Below are positions 32,118 through 47,100 of a stretch of DNA of 64,000 nt, piece by piece. The notes below the pieces were generated by a model. It was not told the origin of the DNA. It saw nothing but the letters and a program-made list of their open reading frames with translations, and did no database searches. The stretch comes from Atrina japonica. Taxonomy: Eukaryota; Mollusca; Bivalvia; Pterioida; Pinnidae. Numbering within the stretch: position 1 is the first letter of the stretch; every line of letters begins with the position of its first letter. The stretch is taken from positions 886,501-950,500 of the forward strand of contig BROG01000231.1 of the NCBI GenBank assembly GCA_030159075.1, in the 5' to 3' direction. The translations under genes were made by a program, and so were the position numbers.

Positions 32118-35100
32118 CTAGAACAAATGAAAATTTTGATAACATATCTAATCAACAAAAAAACCAAAAACACAATCTAAATTGTCTGAGTGACCCCCTG
32201 ACCCCTTGTATGTAAAGACCCTGTGTTTTATGTGCCAATAACACCTCCATCGATTCTCAATGCTGTTGACCTGTCAGCTACTGACACATTTAACAGCATG
32301 TTGACCTGTCGACAGATTACCATTCATTTGAAGTTGTTGTTTTAGTTTCAATTTTGGGACTAGGTTTTTGATAGGGACTATGCTTTCTGTCAGAGACTAA
32401 TTATCATAGGATACTTAGGTTTAAATGATTGGTGTAATTTTAAAACAGAACAGAACTACTTTTCCGTGTACTAGACTTGACCTAATCCGATATAACTGGA
32501 CTGTATTAAAAGCAATTGAAAAGTTGTTATGATAATACAGGCCAGAATAATCCAAAAGTTTTTAATAAGTGATAATAAGCCCCCCCCCTAGCCATGACTG
32601 GATAAAATAAGATTGATCTTGATTTTAATTATATATCAATTAATGCAAGCAAAACTTTAATTGTTTTCAATTAATAAATATTCTGACATCTATCAGATTT
32701 GTTTTCATGCAATTTGATTCACTGAATACAAAAAGATTGTAAACAAGTAACTTATTCACAACATCTGATCTGTATTAAATGACTACCTATCTTGTGCAAG
32801 TTCCTTTGAATCTCAATTAGGACAGTCTCAATGTAAAGTTAAAATTGTTCCTATCCTCAATATTCAGAATATTGTATGGTATACTGTAGTCACTTAATTA
32901 ATCAAATTGAAATTAGATGTACATTATCTGTGTTATATAACGTTTGTTTTACACTTTGGTGCAGATAAATTACGGTAGGTGCGCATTATATGCAGATGCA
33001 CATTATATATGTCGGTATAGGTACAGATATTTATTGAAAACTAAAATGGTAATTTTATATTTCAATATTTGCCTTTCAGGTACTATTAACAAATACATGT
33101 ACTTTAACATTTGTTTCAGCTCTGTAATATATCTGTATCAAATGGTTCAACTTATGCTTTTGACATGTTAATCCCAATGAGTGATTGAATCTTGATACAG
33201 AATGATAGTATTCTGTTACAGTATCATGTATTAGTAACTTACTAGTATAAATTCGTCTTAATCTCCCAATAATTAATGGAATAAACTCACATCACCATGG
33301 CCTATTTGTTATATTTATGTGTGGTTTGTATTTTTCAGTGTCCTTGCCAACCTTACAAATAAACTTTCACCATTTTTAAAGATATCAGTTTCGATGCTTC
33401 TCTTTTATTAAATGCTTATTTATTCTTATTGTTTGTCTATTATTGTTATAGGTAAGTTATAGATTGTATTTTAAAGTCTTTATAACTCTTAAATCAAATT
33501 TGAATCACATTGTGGCTGCCACCCAGAAAATCTCATTCATTACAATGAGTAACAGAAAAACATTATGCTATGACATTCTTCTGCTGTACAAAATATGTTA
33601 CTACACCAGTTTACTGATCAATCCCAAAGTGACTTATGACATAATGCTATGACATTCTTCTGCTGTACAAAATAACATAATGCTATGACATTCTTCTGCT
33701 GTACAAAATAACATAATGCTATGACATTCTTCTGCTGTACAAAATAACATAATGCTATGACATTCTTCTGCTGTACAAAATAACATAATGCTATGACATT
33801 CTTCTGCTGTACAAAATATGTTACTACACCAGTTTACTGATCAATCCCAAAGTGACTTATGAATATAATATGATATAAAATATTATTATACCTCATTAAT
33901 AAAACACAGTCATGGATTGGTTGAGAGCCGTCACGTGTCAGGGAGATTATACTTCATGTCTCCCTCGCGTGCATCATATCTCCCTCGCGTATGTCATATT
34001 TCCCTCGCATGCATCATGCCTCCCTCATGAAAAAAACCCTTGACAATTTATTGTCCTGCTTGTAGGGAGACATGAGGATTTGTTTATCCAAGGCAAGTCA
34101 TTTTCAAAATAATTACCCAAGGCAAGTCATATTCAAAATAATTACCCAAGGCAAGTCATTTTCAAAATAATTACCCAAGGCAAGTCATATTCAACTCGGG
34201 CTTCACCCTCGGGAAATATGACTTGCCTTTGTTAAACAAATCCTCATGTCTCCCTAAAACCAGGGCAATAAATTTATAGTATAATATACATCGACACAAG
34301 TGAGATAATCTCGTATTGATCCTACCCAGCATTAACATGAGATTATACTATGGAAGAATTCATTAATAACAATCAGTTCATTTAACCCGAATTTACCATA
34401 TTATAAATTTTCAACCTCACACCCCTCCCTCCCCACTAAAAGAAACTTACTCCGGGAACCAGCTATGCTCTTTTGATGGACGTCCAATTAGATTAAGATT
34501 TTGTGCTTTGTATACAGTCATTGTTTCATGCACATATCCACCAGGGTTTACGAAAGCTCCCAAAGGGCCTTCCACTGACAAACTAAACACATCGTTTTTG
34601 CTGGCAATTTGAGTTTCACAGTCTTTACAGCAAAGAATTGAACACTGAAATTTAAACAATAATACTTAATTCCAACTACAGCATAATATAAACACTGTTA
34701 AATCAACATCACACATAAAGAACAGACACAGATAGACACAAGTTTTAGCTTCACACAGAATATATATAAAATACATGATACTGTACATGCTGAACAGATC
34801 ATAAATATCATTAATGTAGAACTAAAGTAAAAAAAAAAAACTAAATACATTTATAGGAAATAAATTGAAATTAGAATTGCAATTTAAACTCTTTTCACTT
34901 AATTACAGTCCTGTAATATCGACAGCAAAATGATACAGATTCCTGGACAATTACGTCAAAAGACAATCATTAATAGGAAATAAATTGAAATTAGAATTGC
35001 AATTTAAACTCTTTTCACTTAATTACAGTCCTGTAATATCGACAGCAAAATGATACAGATTCCTGGACAATTACGTCAAAAGACAATCAGTTTTATAGGA

Positions 35101-38100
35101 AAATGTATCGGTCTGCCGTCCAAAGTTACAGGACAGTAGTCAAGTGGAAAGGGTTTATAAAATATGTTGAGTCAGAAAACATTATAATCTATTATACAAA
35201 TACAGTTTAGTCTTCAATGTTACAGGAATTCTTAAACAACATCTATCGGTATATTTTATTTAAACATATACATTATTTCTTTGTAACCTTATTTATTTGT
35301 ATCTGACAAGGGTTTGAAAAATCAAAAATATGTGTTTCACTTTGTTGCTACCCTGGGGTAGAAAGAATCACTACCTGGGGAACAGTGAATCAGTATTGCA
35401 CCTGAACATTTAAAAGTAAAGATCAGTACATATTCTGTCTTTTTGTTAGTCAGAGTTTTCTCCCTTGTCAGCAGGTATCAGGTACCTAATACAGGTAATA
35501 AGATGTATTATCTTTTAATTTGTTATTTAACTGCAACATCATTTTCTACATCTGCTGTGTAAAATATGTATAAAGAAATTGCCAAACAAAATGCATTTAC
35601 TAGCACTGGAAACAAGATTGTTTAAAAAATGTAAGTTTTGCTTATCTTTTGTTCTCCTTTATTTTCCCTGTCGATGCTTTTAGAAATGGACTAATTTTTT
35701 CAGCAGTTACAATATTTTTGTTTAATCTCTAGATGTTGATATAATATTTTCTCACTCATTTTTGCACATTTTGAACATTTTGATGTTTAAGCAGACGGTT
35801 TAATATTAATACAACTTGAAGCAACAGGTTCAACAATAGAAGAATTGACTGTATCACCAGTCACTGAAGACCTTGATCTACAATAAGGACACTCTGAAAA
35901 TATCAAAACCAGAAGCGTAACTGGCTTTTTTAAATGAGGCAGCCAAATGAAGACCAAAATTTTATCTGGATAGCCCACAAAAGTTACACACAAATAATTA
36001 CATATTGGGCTGTTTGCATGTTTAAACTTTTTTCTTTCAAGAATTCAAATCGAAAACCTCAGGAAGGGTCACAGTTTCAAATAAGGGTTCCAGTGGCAAC
36101 ATAAACTGTGTTATGATACAGTGTGTTACACAAATGGTACCTTGTATACTTATATACATGTACTTAGTAGTATACACTCACCTTCTGCATAATACTCAAA
36201 GAGCATCTCAATCGTTGAATGGCATTATCTATTATCAATAAATTCAATCTCATTCGATCATCCAATGGTAAATTTTGTGAAACCCAATAAGAGAGTTCTA
36301 TTGGATTATTTGGCATTCTCTCTGGTTTGTAAGACTCGTTCCATTTTTGTAATTCATCTTTCACATTCCTCATTACTGTTTCCTGTAAAAGACAGCAATA
36401 TTGGTATATGTATTAACAAATATTACAGATTAAAAATATATACTACAATACTACATACTACAAATCAAAAGTGGAAATCAATCTAATAGAAATCTAAACA
36501 GGTGAAAATCACTCTTAACAGGTGAAAATCACTCTTAACAAGTAGGAATCAATCTAAACAGGTGAAAATCAATCTAAACAGGTGGGAATCTCTCTAAACA
36601 GGTGAAAATCACTCTTAACAGGTGAAAATCACTCTTAACAGGTGGGAATCACTCTAAACAAGTAGGAACCAATCTAAACAGTAGGAATCAATTGAAAATC
36701 TAATCTAAAACAGGTGGGTGAATCACTCACTCTAAACAGGTGAAAATCACTCTTCACAGGTGAAAATCACTATTAATAGTGAAAATCACTCTTTACAAGT
36801 GGGAATCAATCTAAACTGGTGAAAATCAATCTAAACAGATGAAAATCAATCTAAACAGGTGGAAATCACTCTTAACAGGTGAAAATCAATATGATCCTTT
36901 TATATCACCTTGCTATATGTTGTCAATATCTATATAGAATACTATGGTACTCAGATTGAAGTCCAACACCATATAATTTAGGAATGTCTACAAGCTAAGA
37001 ATATTCTTCTAGATACATGTAATATATACATGTTGATCCTTAGTTTACATGTATACTTTTCTTGTATGAGGAATCCACACCTGGCCAATACACTTAAGGT
37101 TGTAATTGTATCTACAATGTAGGCCTAAATGACAAAGACAAAAATTCAAAATCATTGAAATTTGAAGAGGATACCAACAAGAAATAACACTTGTTCTTGA
37201 CTTACCGGATCATACATCTTGTATACCCACGGTGGCCACCAGGTGTAATAGGCTGCTGTGAACCTGTTGATCTAAAATAGAAAACATACACTGGCATACT
37301 GGCTTGTTATAAAGATGAATATCCTGAGTTAATTATAGGATCCATATGCAAATACTGATCAATGATGAAAGTGTTGAATGATTGGATTTCAGTAACTTTC
37401 ACAAAATCAAGAGACTAAACTTAATCTTCTCATCTGTTAATCTTATTCTGATTCTGATTTCTAAAGCATAGTTTAAAGTGATAGAAGTTATGATTTTGAC
37501 AAAATTTTTAAAGTTAAAAAGTTACTAAGATGAAAGATAGGTACTTAAAAATAACATCAACACTGATGAAATTCTTATATAAATCCTAGATCTCTAAATG
37601 ATGCAAAGTTGTGTGGATGGTGGTCTCATTAATTAGGCACTGTGCACATGTTCCAAAATTTGCCAAGACAGCTTGTGAAATGAAGATGGCATAGGTAAAC
37701 AGAAGTGTAGAAAGGTTTTCCTTAAATGGACGGTCACATTATTTCGTCAGCCAATCAGCAAGCATACAGATTTTCTTACAAATCCAAAATGGACACAGGA
37801 TGACATGTAAACAAAAGTGATGGGTAGTTGGAATTCAAGTCTCAATTAAATGGAATTATGTCAGGACACAACTTGATGTCTATAGATTTTTCAAAATAAA
37901 AGATCAGGTTGCCTAAGCAAATGACCATATTTCAGACAGCAGCGATGAGAAATACATAGTTAAACAGATTGATATGTGGAAAATCTCACTCATCTTTATA
38001 CAAAGAAATTATATGGATTTCTGCCATTAATCTTACCAAAAAAGTAACCCACAATCAGAGCTTGTCTTTGGTCCTCCTAGGTACCAGGTTACAAAAACAA

Positions 38101-41100
38101 AAGTGGGGCATAATAACAAATAACCATTCTAACATTCCTCTAATACGATAATAGTGGAAACTTACCTGTCTGTTGTTTACCATAGAAACATTAGCTATAA
38201 CTTGACCCTGTCTGTTTACAGCAGTTTTAACAACATTGTCTTGATCTGATGGATTACAACAAAATTTACAATGAGATGGTGGTCTGGCTCCCTCTAGGAA
38301 GTCTGGCATAACCTTTTCTGTTAAAATTTTAACTGTAGCCATCAGAATCCTAAAATTAAAGTATGTAGAAATTAAACTATCATTATTTTAGGAAAGCGGA
38401 GTCCATCCTAAATGATTTGTATCATTGTGTTAAAAAAATAGCATCATTACAAATATATTGAATTTCAACCATTCAATCCTTATATCAAATGGAACCCAGT
38501 AATATTATATGTTTTAGTCTATATAAAAACAGTGAAATCAGTATGCAGTTCCATCAACTGACATACAAACCCAAAGTTTTCTCTGTAAGTAGGCCCTAAG
38601 TGGTGTGTAGAGATAAATTGATCTTTCTATTCAAAGTCTTTTTAAGTGAGTGGCTTTCTTGACTACAAATGTATTTACAAATGCTGTTTTTACCCTGTTG
38701 CTGTTCTTCTTGATTCAATAATTTCAAATCTTTGTCGTCCTTTGGCCTTGACCCTAATAGATGATAAGCCAGTTTGATCATCAGTTTCATCTTTGACAGA
38801 ATAAATTTCAGCGGTAGTACCTATAGTTGCCATTGTATGACTCCCATCAGACTCTTCATAACTAACAAAACAAAACAAAAATTAATATTTGAACATATTA
38901 AAAAATCAGTTATACAAAGACGCATTAAAATGCATAAACCAGAATACAGTGATTTCTCTTCTCCATATTAAGAGGTATCCATGCCTTGGGCAAATATCAA
39001 TGGACAAAGATGTATACTTTTCAGCAAATTTGGAAGAACAGACTCAAATTTTGGGGGAAATAAGCATATTTCAGGGGGATGTCAGTCAGTCAGTAAATGG
39101 CTGTAAATTCCACTGAAAATCATTGCAAAATCATATTAAAGACAAATATTAATCTATGATCAAACTATTTTAAGCATGTATGCTCATACAATTTCCTGGT
39201 CAAGTAAGAAAGATCTCTATTTCATGTAACTGTTTTTCAAGTTTTTTTTTCAGCTGGTCTTGTCAATGGAATCTATCTAATAGCCAAATCAAGTTAAATA
39301 AAATGCTTGTAAAGTACATGTACATATATTAAAGTTCCAAACCTACAATTCAACCTTCATCTATCATCCAGGATTAGCCAAATCAAGTTAAACAAAATGC
39401 TTGTAAACATGTAGATACATTAAGGTTCAATTCAACTCTCATCAAAGATTTTAATTAATTTATCAAATCAGTAAATATACACAAAAAATGTATTTTCAAA
39501 TTTTTTATCACAATAGAGTACTGATTATGTTATATGCAAGAACTCTGTAACCACTAATCATCATGTGACCTTTTGACCTTCACATATCAATCATCTCTGA
39601 TTTAGTGTACATGGCAAGTGTCACATTTTTTCAAATACTCATATGCATTTATATGCTGGACCACCAAACATACAGGTAATGGAACACAAGCCAAAAATGA
39701 ATGGTATGGACACAGTTAGAAGACTTTGTCTTGTCCAACACAAACCAATGAGTGTCAATGATTGGGTCTAAACAGGTACATATTTTTACCAGTGCCAGAC
39801 ACTTTTGATATCCTTTCATATTTTTGACTGAGAAGGCAAATCAATCAAGGTGTGAGATTAAAAGGTTTATGGAAATAATTACACTACATGTACATTATAA
39901 TTTCATAGCTACTTCAATGATTCTCAATGATCACCTTTTGTATTGTGGGGACAATTACTAAGAGATCTGCTATTAGTGCATACCTGTAAGCTACAATGCC
40001 AAATGTTTTATCAGAGTCCACGACACTTTTTAACATGGCTACTGTGTGTTGATGGAAGAGATGAAGTGGTATTGTTTGGCCTGGTACCAGAACCATTCCA
40101 GGAAGCTGTATCACTGGTAGAGTCACTTGACTATCCTCATCATGAATAGTTCTTCCTCTAACTTCCTCTAAATCATTGCCTAAATACTACAAAATCAACA
40201 AGTCTTCATAATCATAAATACAGCCAAGTGATAAGTGAACAAGAGGCCCATTTGGGCCACATCCCTCACCTGAACAAGTCGGTATTTTACAAATACCGTG
40301 GAACATAGTATAAAGACCACCTCATTTTTAAGACAATAAATATTCATTCTCTTCAACTTTTCTTAATAAATATGAAATAAATCATGAATGCATGATCATG
40401 ATGGATAAATGGGGAGAAAATCAAAGAAATCTTACAAACAAGAGGCCCATGGACCACATTGCTCACCTGAACTGTGTTGGTATCTTACAAATATGGGAAT
40501 CCCAAATTTACAAATTATTTTAACACTCCATGGGAGTGGAGGAGACTTAAAAATGAATGAAAATGACAAAGCTAGGAAAGATGTCAAAAACGTGTCAAAA
40601 ATTAATTTTCCAATTTAGTCTAAAAACAGGAAATTGAATCATGCATCCATGTAAATCACTCAGATGCAATTAGTTTTTCATTCCATGTAGCAGTTTTGGA
40701 GAAGATTTTTAAAAAGGGGCACCTTCTGAGACCTTATTACCCACTCTGGATCCACCTCTGAGTTGATCTGGTCAAAAAACATAAACATGGTAGGGGAACT
40801 TGGATAACGTACTTGCTTCCTTTATCCTTCAGTGGTTTTGAAGAACAAGTGTGTGAAAAAATGCCCCTCCTTCTTTTTGCAGTTTATAAAAATCCATTAA
40901 AAAATTCCAAATCTACCTAATTACATGTAAAACACATTAAATGAATGCATTATGATGAATAAATGAGGATGAAATCAAAGAAATCATACAAAAATGAATG
41001 AAAATGACAATGTGTAAAAAGACGTCAAAATCACATCCAAAATTTACTTTTCAACTTCTACGAAATTAACAAACTTTAATCATATATCTATGTAGATCAT

Positions 41101-44100
41101 TCAGATACAATTAGTTTTTCAATCCATGCAGCGGTTCTGGAGGAGAAAAGTTCTAAAGAGGGGTACCCCCTGGGGCCTCTTTTGACACATCCTGGATCCA
41201 CCTCTAAGCTGATCTGGCTGAAATGAATAAACTTTGTAGAAGACCTTGAATACTTGCTTCCTATAAAGTTTCATCAAAATCCATTCAGTGGTTTTGGAGA
41301 AGAAGTCGAAATTGTGAAAAATTACCTCCATCCGCCTTCATTTTTGCAAGAATTCCCCCTCCCCTTCATTTTTGCAATCTTAAAAAAAAAATCATAAAAA
41401 TTTCAAAAAATTAAATTTCAGCAAATTTTTTTTCCAGGAAGCATTTATTTACCAAACCACAAGTAAAACATAAAATGAATGAATCATAATGAATAAAAGG
41501 GAGAAAATCAACAAAATCATACAAATATGAATGAAAATTACAAAGTCTAAAAAGACGTCAAAAATGTGACAAAAATTTATTTTCCGATTTCAACGAAATT
41601 AACAAACTTGAATAATATATCTATGTAGATCACTCAGATACAATTAGTTTTTAAATCCATGCAGCGATTTTGGAGGAGAAGATTTTTAAAGAGGGGTACC
41701 CCCTGGGTCTCTTTTGCCCCACCCTGGATCCACCCCAGGGCCAATCTGGCCGGAATGAACAAACTCGGTAGAGGACCTTTAGTACTTGCTTGCTATAAAG
41801 TTTCATCAAAATCCCTTTGGCAGCTTTGGAGAAGAAGTCGCAAATGTGAAAAGTTAATAGACAGACAGACTGATGGATGGACAGACTATGAACAAAAAGT
41901 GATCAGAAAAGCTCACCTGAATCTTCGGTTCAGGTGAGCTAAAAAAAAACTAAATGTAAATTGTCCTTTCATTTATCCACTGAATCCAGTGGAATACCTC
42001 AGGCCATGTTTAGAAAATTGTTTGTTTGATGTGGCCCAACCTGGAGGCCTAGTTTTAGAAGAAGTCGGATGGTCAGTAGGAAAATTGTTTGTTTTATGTG
42101 GCCCAACCTGGAGGCCTAGTTTCAGAAGTCGGATGGTCAGTAGGCAAATTGTTTGTTTTATGTGGCCCAACCTGGAGGCCTAGTTTTAAAAGTTAGATGG
42201 TCAGTAGGCAAATTGTACGTTTGATGTGGCCCGACCTGGAGGCCTAGTTTTAAAAGTTGGATGGTCAGTAGGCAAATTGTACGTTTGATGTGGCCCGACC
42301 TGGATGCCTAGTTTTAGAAGTGGGATGGTCAGTAGGCAAATTGTTTCTTTTTGTGGTATGTAAATTGGACAAAATTTCTAGATTTTTAACATGCAAATAA
42401 AAATAAGTGAGCAAAACTGCCTAAAAATTGGAGTCATGTCTTTTTAAGGAAATGAAAATAAGTGGGCAAAACTGCCTCAAAAATTGGAGTCAGGTCTTTT
42501 TAAGGAAATGAAAATAAGTGGGCAAAACTGCCTCAAAAATTGGAGTCATGTCTTTTTAAGGAAATGAAAATAAGTGGGCAAAACTGCCTCAAAAATTGGA
42601 GTCATGTCTTTTTAAGGAAATGAAAATAAGTGGGCAAAACTGCCTCAAAAATTGGAGTCATGTCTTTTTAAGGAAATGAAAATAAGTGACCAAACTGCCT
42701 CAAAAATTGGAGTCAGGACTTTAAAAACAGGTTGGTAAGGGTCCCATCAAAGAAATCTTTCATATATTTATTCTATTGTATTTGAATTTCAGGCAGTGAT
42801 CTGAAGAAAGGACATTTGGGAAATTGTTTTACTCTTGTTGTATATCTTATACCAAGAATTTTTACTTACATGGACATGTCACCAACTATGGTGTGAAGCC
42901 AATGCAGTTAGGGTTGTTTACATGGCATGCCTGTCATGAGATGGGAGCTTGGTTTTATACATCAAAGTTTTACTTCTTATGCTGAACACTTTGAGAAAGA
43001 AAAGTTATAATCTTTTTTTAAAATCCTAGGTACATGTATGACCAAGTACCAGGAATCAAACTTGGGACCATCCTCTCTCAAGTCAAACACTCAACCAAAA
43101 CACCAGCATGAGCAATCAACATTTGGGGAATGAAGAATAACGAAATTAAAAATTTCCCCTATAATATAATGAACTAAGCTATTGAGAACTACTGGTATTG
43201 GCTTTAGACTTGCAAAGTGAGTTTCCCTGACCTACAAATTGGACACCGGCATAGATTAACTTCACATACAAAAATTAAAAGTGTAAAATTTCAAACTAAC
43301 AGAATGTTCAACTACACACTTACAGAATGAGCACTAGGTAACGAAGGATCAAATGTGAAGGATTCCTGTCTTATCCTAATTGACCTTTTCCTTTCTTCTT
43401 GTGAACCATTGTTTTGATTTCTGTTATCGTCGTCTTCTGAAGATGTATCATATTCCGAATCTGAAAATAAAAACCAAATATCTCTATTCATCTAAATCAA
43501 AATACCTAGAGGGATCTTGGCACCCACCATAGAATGTTCTATGTCTGATCTATGACAGACTGTTCTTTTCTCTACTTTTCTCTCATTTTGTGTCTCAACA
43601 TTGAACTTAAATCCATATTTCTGTGAGATATTTTTTTCACAATATTAAAGCAAAACTGAACTTGAACTAACATATTACATTTTAAGAGAGACTGGAATTC
43701 AACATGGCCCACCGGTGTCCATCTTGGATTATGATCTCTCTGAAAATGTAATATGCACAACTAGACCTCAAAGGGAACCTTCATGTCAAATTTCCAGTAG
43801 ATCCCTTCAGTACTTTTTAAGAAATAGCGGTAACAAACTTCCTTTGGTCAAAATCCAAGATGGCCACCTGTCGGCCATATTGGATTCCAATCTCTCTGAA
43901 AATGTAATATGCGCAATTAGATCTCAAGGGGAACCTTCATGTAAAATTTCCAGTAGATCCCTTTGGTACTTTTCAAGAAATAGCGGTAACAAACTTCCTT
44001 TCTGAGAAATAGCGGTAACAAGAATTGTTCAGGAGGGACGAACGACGGACAGACCACAGATGCAGGGCCATATGAATAGCCTACCATCTGTTGATGGTGG

Positions 44101-47100
44101 GCTAAAAACAGAAAGAGACTGAAAATTTTATTCATGATATATTAATTATACAATTATTAGGGATTTTCCTGCCTCCTAAATTCTGGGTCCAGGTCCGAAA
44201 AATTGGGAAAATATACCGGTACAACATTTGAACTGAAACAGAAAAGCTTAATTTAAGACATTTGTTTGAAAATATTTTATCCTTTATTTTAAAATTCCAA
44301 ATTGAGAATAGTTGCATATTTTGGGAGAAAATACATATCATTTTTGCATTTGGAATAGGTCTGGTCAGCAGTGCCACATTTAATAATAAGATCTAATGTG
44401 CAAACAAATATTTTTGTTTGTCTGTATTTTTGGTGCCTTATGCCACACTCAATGATTCATATGGTGGCGGCCAGTTTTTGATGGTGGAAGAGGGGGATAC
44501 AAGTAAAATTGACCGAGAGTGATTTCAGCACTTCGGAAATATGAAAATCAGCACTTAGAATGGTTAAATCAGCACTTAGAAATATTCATTTCAGCACTTC
44601 ATAATATTTATCAAGGTATCAAAAAGGTATTTAGAAATTTTTTATATCCACAGCGAGGATGCATATTCAAAAATTATGTGTGTGTAATGAGCGATCTTAA
44701 CAATTATAAGTGACAAATTCATATTACTGGAAAAACATGCCCCACATTGAACTTAAACATGTTATATGCTATCACAACATTGCTTTGGACAAGCAGTCAT
44801 TCAAGGGGAGCAATTAAATGATTTTGAGAAAGACTAGATTCTAATTGTTGCATAATTATGCCACTTACAGTAATAATTGCAAGCAACTGCCAAAAATAAT
44901 TCAATAAGAGAAAAAAGTGCCAAAATAACTAGGTGCTGATTAATCCCTTTGGAGATTCTGTAGTGTGCCCCTGCTTGACAGGGGCAACACAACAGAATCC
45001 CCAAAGGGATTAGGTGCTGATATGCATAATCTAGGTGTCAATCAAAATCTCTAGGTGCTGAAATAACAAGGTGCAGATTTCACCAGGTGGCGATATGTAT
45101 AAATTGGGTGAAGAAATCACTTGGTGCTGATCCAACTAGAATTTGAGGGGAGAACCTGATTTCAATGTTCCCGGGATAAGACCACTCTAATACCACAAGT
45201 AAAATTTCTCATAAAATCACCTTAGGTTCCAGTGAGACACAAACACAAGTTGACTCCAGATGACAGACTTCATGTTTTAAATCAGTATATTTTTAAATAT
45301 CACCAATCAGGCTTAGGAACCCCCCCCCAACCAAACAAATATTATGTGATGATAGAGAGCACAGCTCGAAAGGCCAAAGGCCCTTTGCAAAGCCAACTCA
45401 TAGATAACACGTGTACATAACATAGAAAAGTGACAGGATTGTGTCAGAAGCTGTACTCTGTAGAGCCTGAAAAAAATCCAGACAAGATGGCTATCGATGG
45501 ACCTCGTTCACCTGTTGCTTCACCAGTTACTCTATTCAAATAAAACATTTTTTAGACTTTTATGGTCATATTTTTGCAGAAGTGCTAATATGTTCTAAAT
45601 ATTTGATGTCACAATTAAACTATGACATCATTTTGCCAGACAGGTGTTGCTCTTATGTGAGGGAATAGACTCCCAATAAATGCCTTTTCCCTCATTTGTA
45701 AAACAAGGAGCTGCGCTCGCTTTCAAGGAATTGCCCTAGTTCACATTTATATGCAAGCGCAGAGAGCTCTTTATTGTAGAAATGTTGCAACTTGAGTCAA
45801 GCCCAATAATCACAGTTCCCTCTTACAGTCAGTCTTCTAGTGTGTACTATGGGTTTCAAAAAGTTTCAACTGGTACATCGCAAATGAGGGTCCGCATACA
45901 GTTCCTAGAAACATGGCTGTCGTAAATGACTAATCTGATTAGTTGAATTATACACATGGTTGAGTACAATGGGTTTGTAGTCAGCCCAATCCAGTAATAG
46001 CTGGATTAGTTACAGTCTAGATATGACAGCTTGATCCCATTTAAAGCCGGATTAGTAACAGCCTTAGCCTAGATGGCTTACATACATCTTATTGTTCCAA
46101 TAAAACAGTGCCAAATACATCTTACATATAATTTGGCAACAGTTTCAGCATGATTTTAATCGATTGTAGAGAGCACTTTATGGTAAGGGGTAGAAAATGA
46201 GCTGTGCAAACATTGGCTGCATTTAAATAAATGTAATTGTTACATTACGATGTTACAATTTACAATGACAAAGCTGCGCTCACTTCGAGGCAATGCATTA
46301 GTTCAGGGACAGGCGATTTACCGAAACAGACTACAATTACCAAAACAGACCGAAACACACCACATTTACTGAAGCAGGCTACAAATGTTAAAGTATATAT
46401 ATTTAAAATGTATTTTGTAACATAATTTAAGTATAATTATGGCTTAATTCTTAATAAATTTCCCAAACAAGACCAAAACAGACTAGATACAATTACAGTA
46501 CCGAAACAAGACCAACCTGTTTTGGTAATTGTAGTGTTTCGGTCTTGTTTCAGGGATTTATTCGTTAAATTTAATCAATAATTTACTTTAGTCATGTTAC
46601 AAAATACACTTGAAATAATTATTTAAACATCCTGTAGCCTGCTATGGTCATCAATGTACATTTGTGGTGTGTTTTGGTATTGTTTCTGTCTGTTTTGGTA
46701 ACTGTAGTGTGTTTCGGTCATTCTTTTTTTGGAAATTTATTCGGAATTAATCCATAAATACTCATAAAGCAGGTTACAAATTAGATTTTTAAAATATTCG
46801 ACAACATATATTACGACATTTCGGTCTTGGTCTACTAATTTAAGTGTGTTTCTGCCTTGTTTCGGTAATGCAAGTCTGTTTCGGTAAATCGCCTTACCGT
46901 TAGTTCATATTATGGGATTTGCATGCAAAAAGTCTTACATGTCAAAAGTCACCTGTAAAAAGATTGTTTTACGTATAAGAAAACAATCTGCATGTATCTA
47001 TTAATCTAGTATTTTTGCATGCAAATTGTCATCACGCCTGTGACACCAACGGCCTTTCAGTTTCATTTTCATACTGAAGAATTTGTTGAAACCGAAAGAC

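Larger units (their letters stand above)
32118..34450 (-). other. CRBN: CRBN intron 8
   Basis: It contains the 36-bp repeat at 33570-33850 and a foldback at 33900-34345; the rest is AT-rich with no recognised signal. Confidence 0.6.
40187..43323 (-). other. CRBN: CRBN intron 2 (3.1 kb)
   Basis: It is made of a Helitron-like element (40230-41945), two minisatellites (42000-42345 and 42385-42720) and about 600 bp of unassigned DNA before exon 2. Confidence 0.6.

Noticed and set aside
41659..41937. 92-codon ORF on the plus strand
   Set aside because: It lies wholly inside the Helitron-like repeat and ends in its terminal hairpin.
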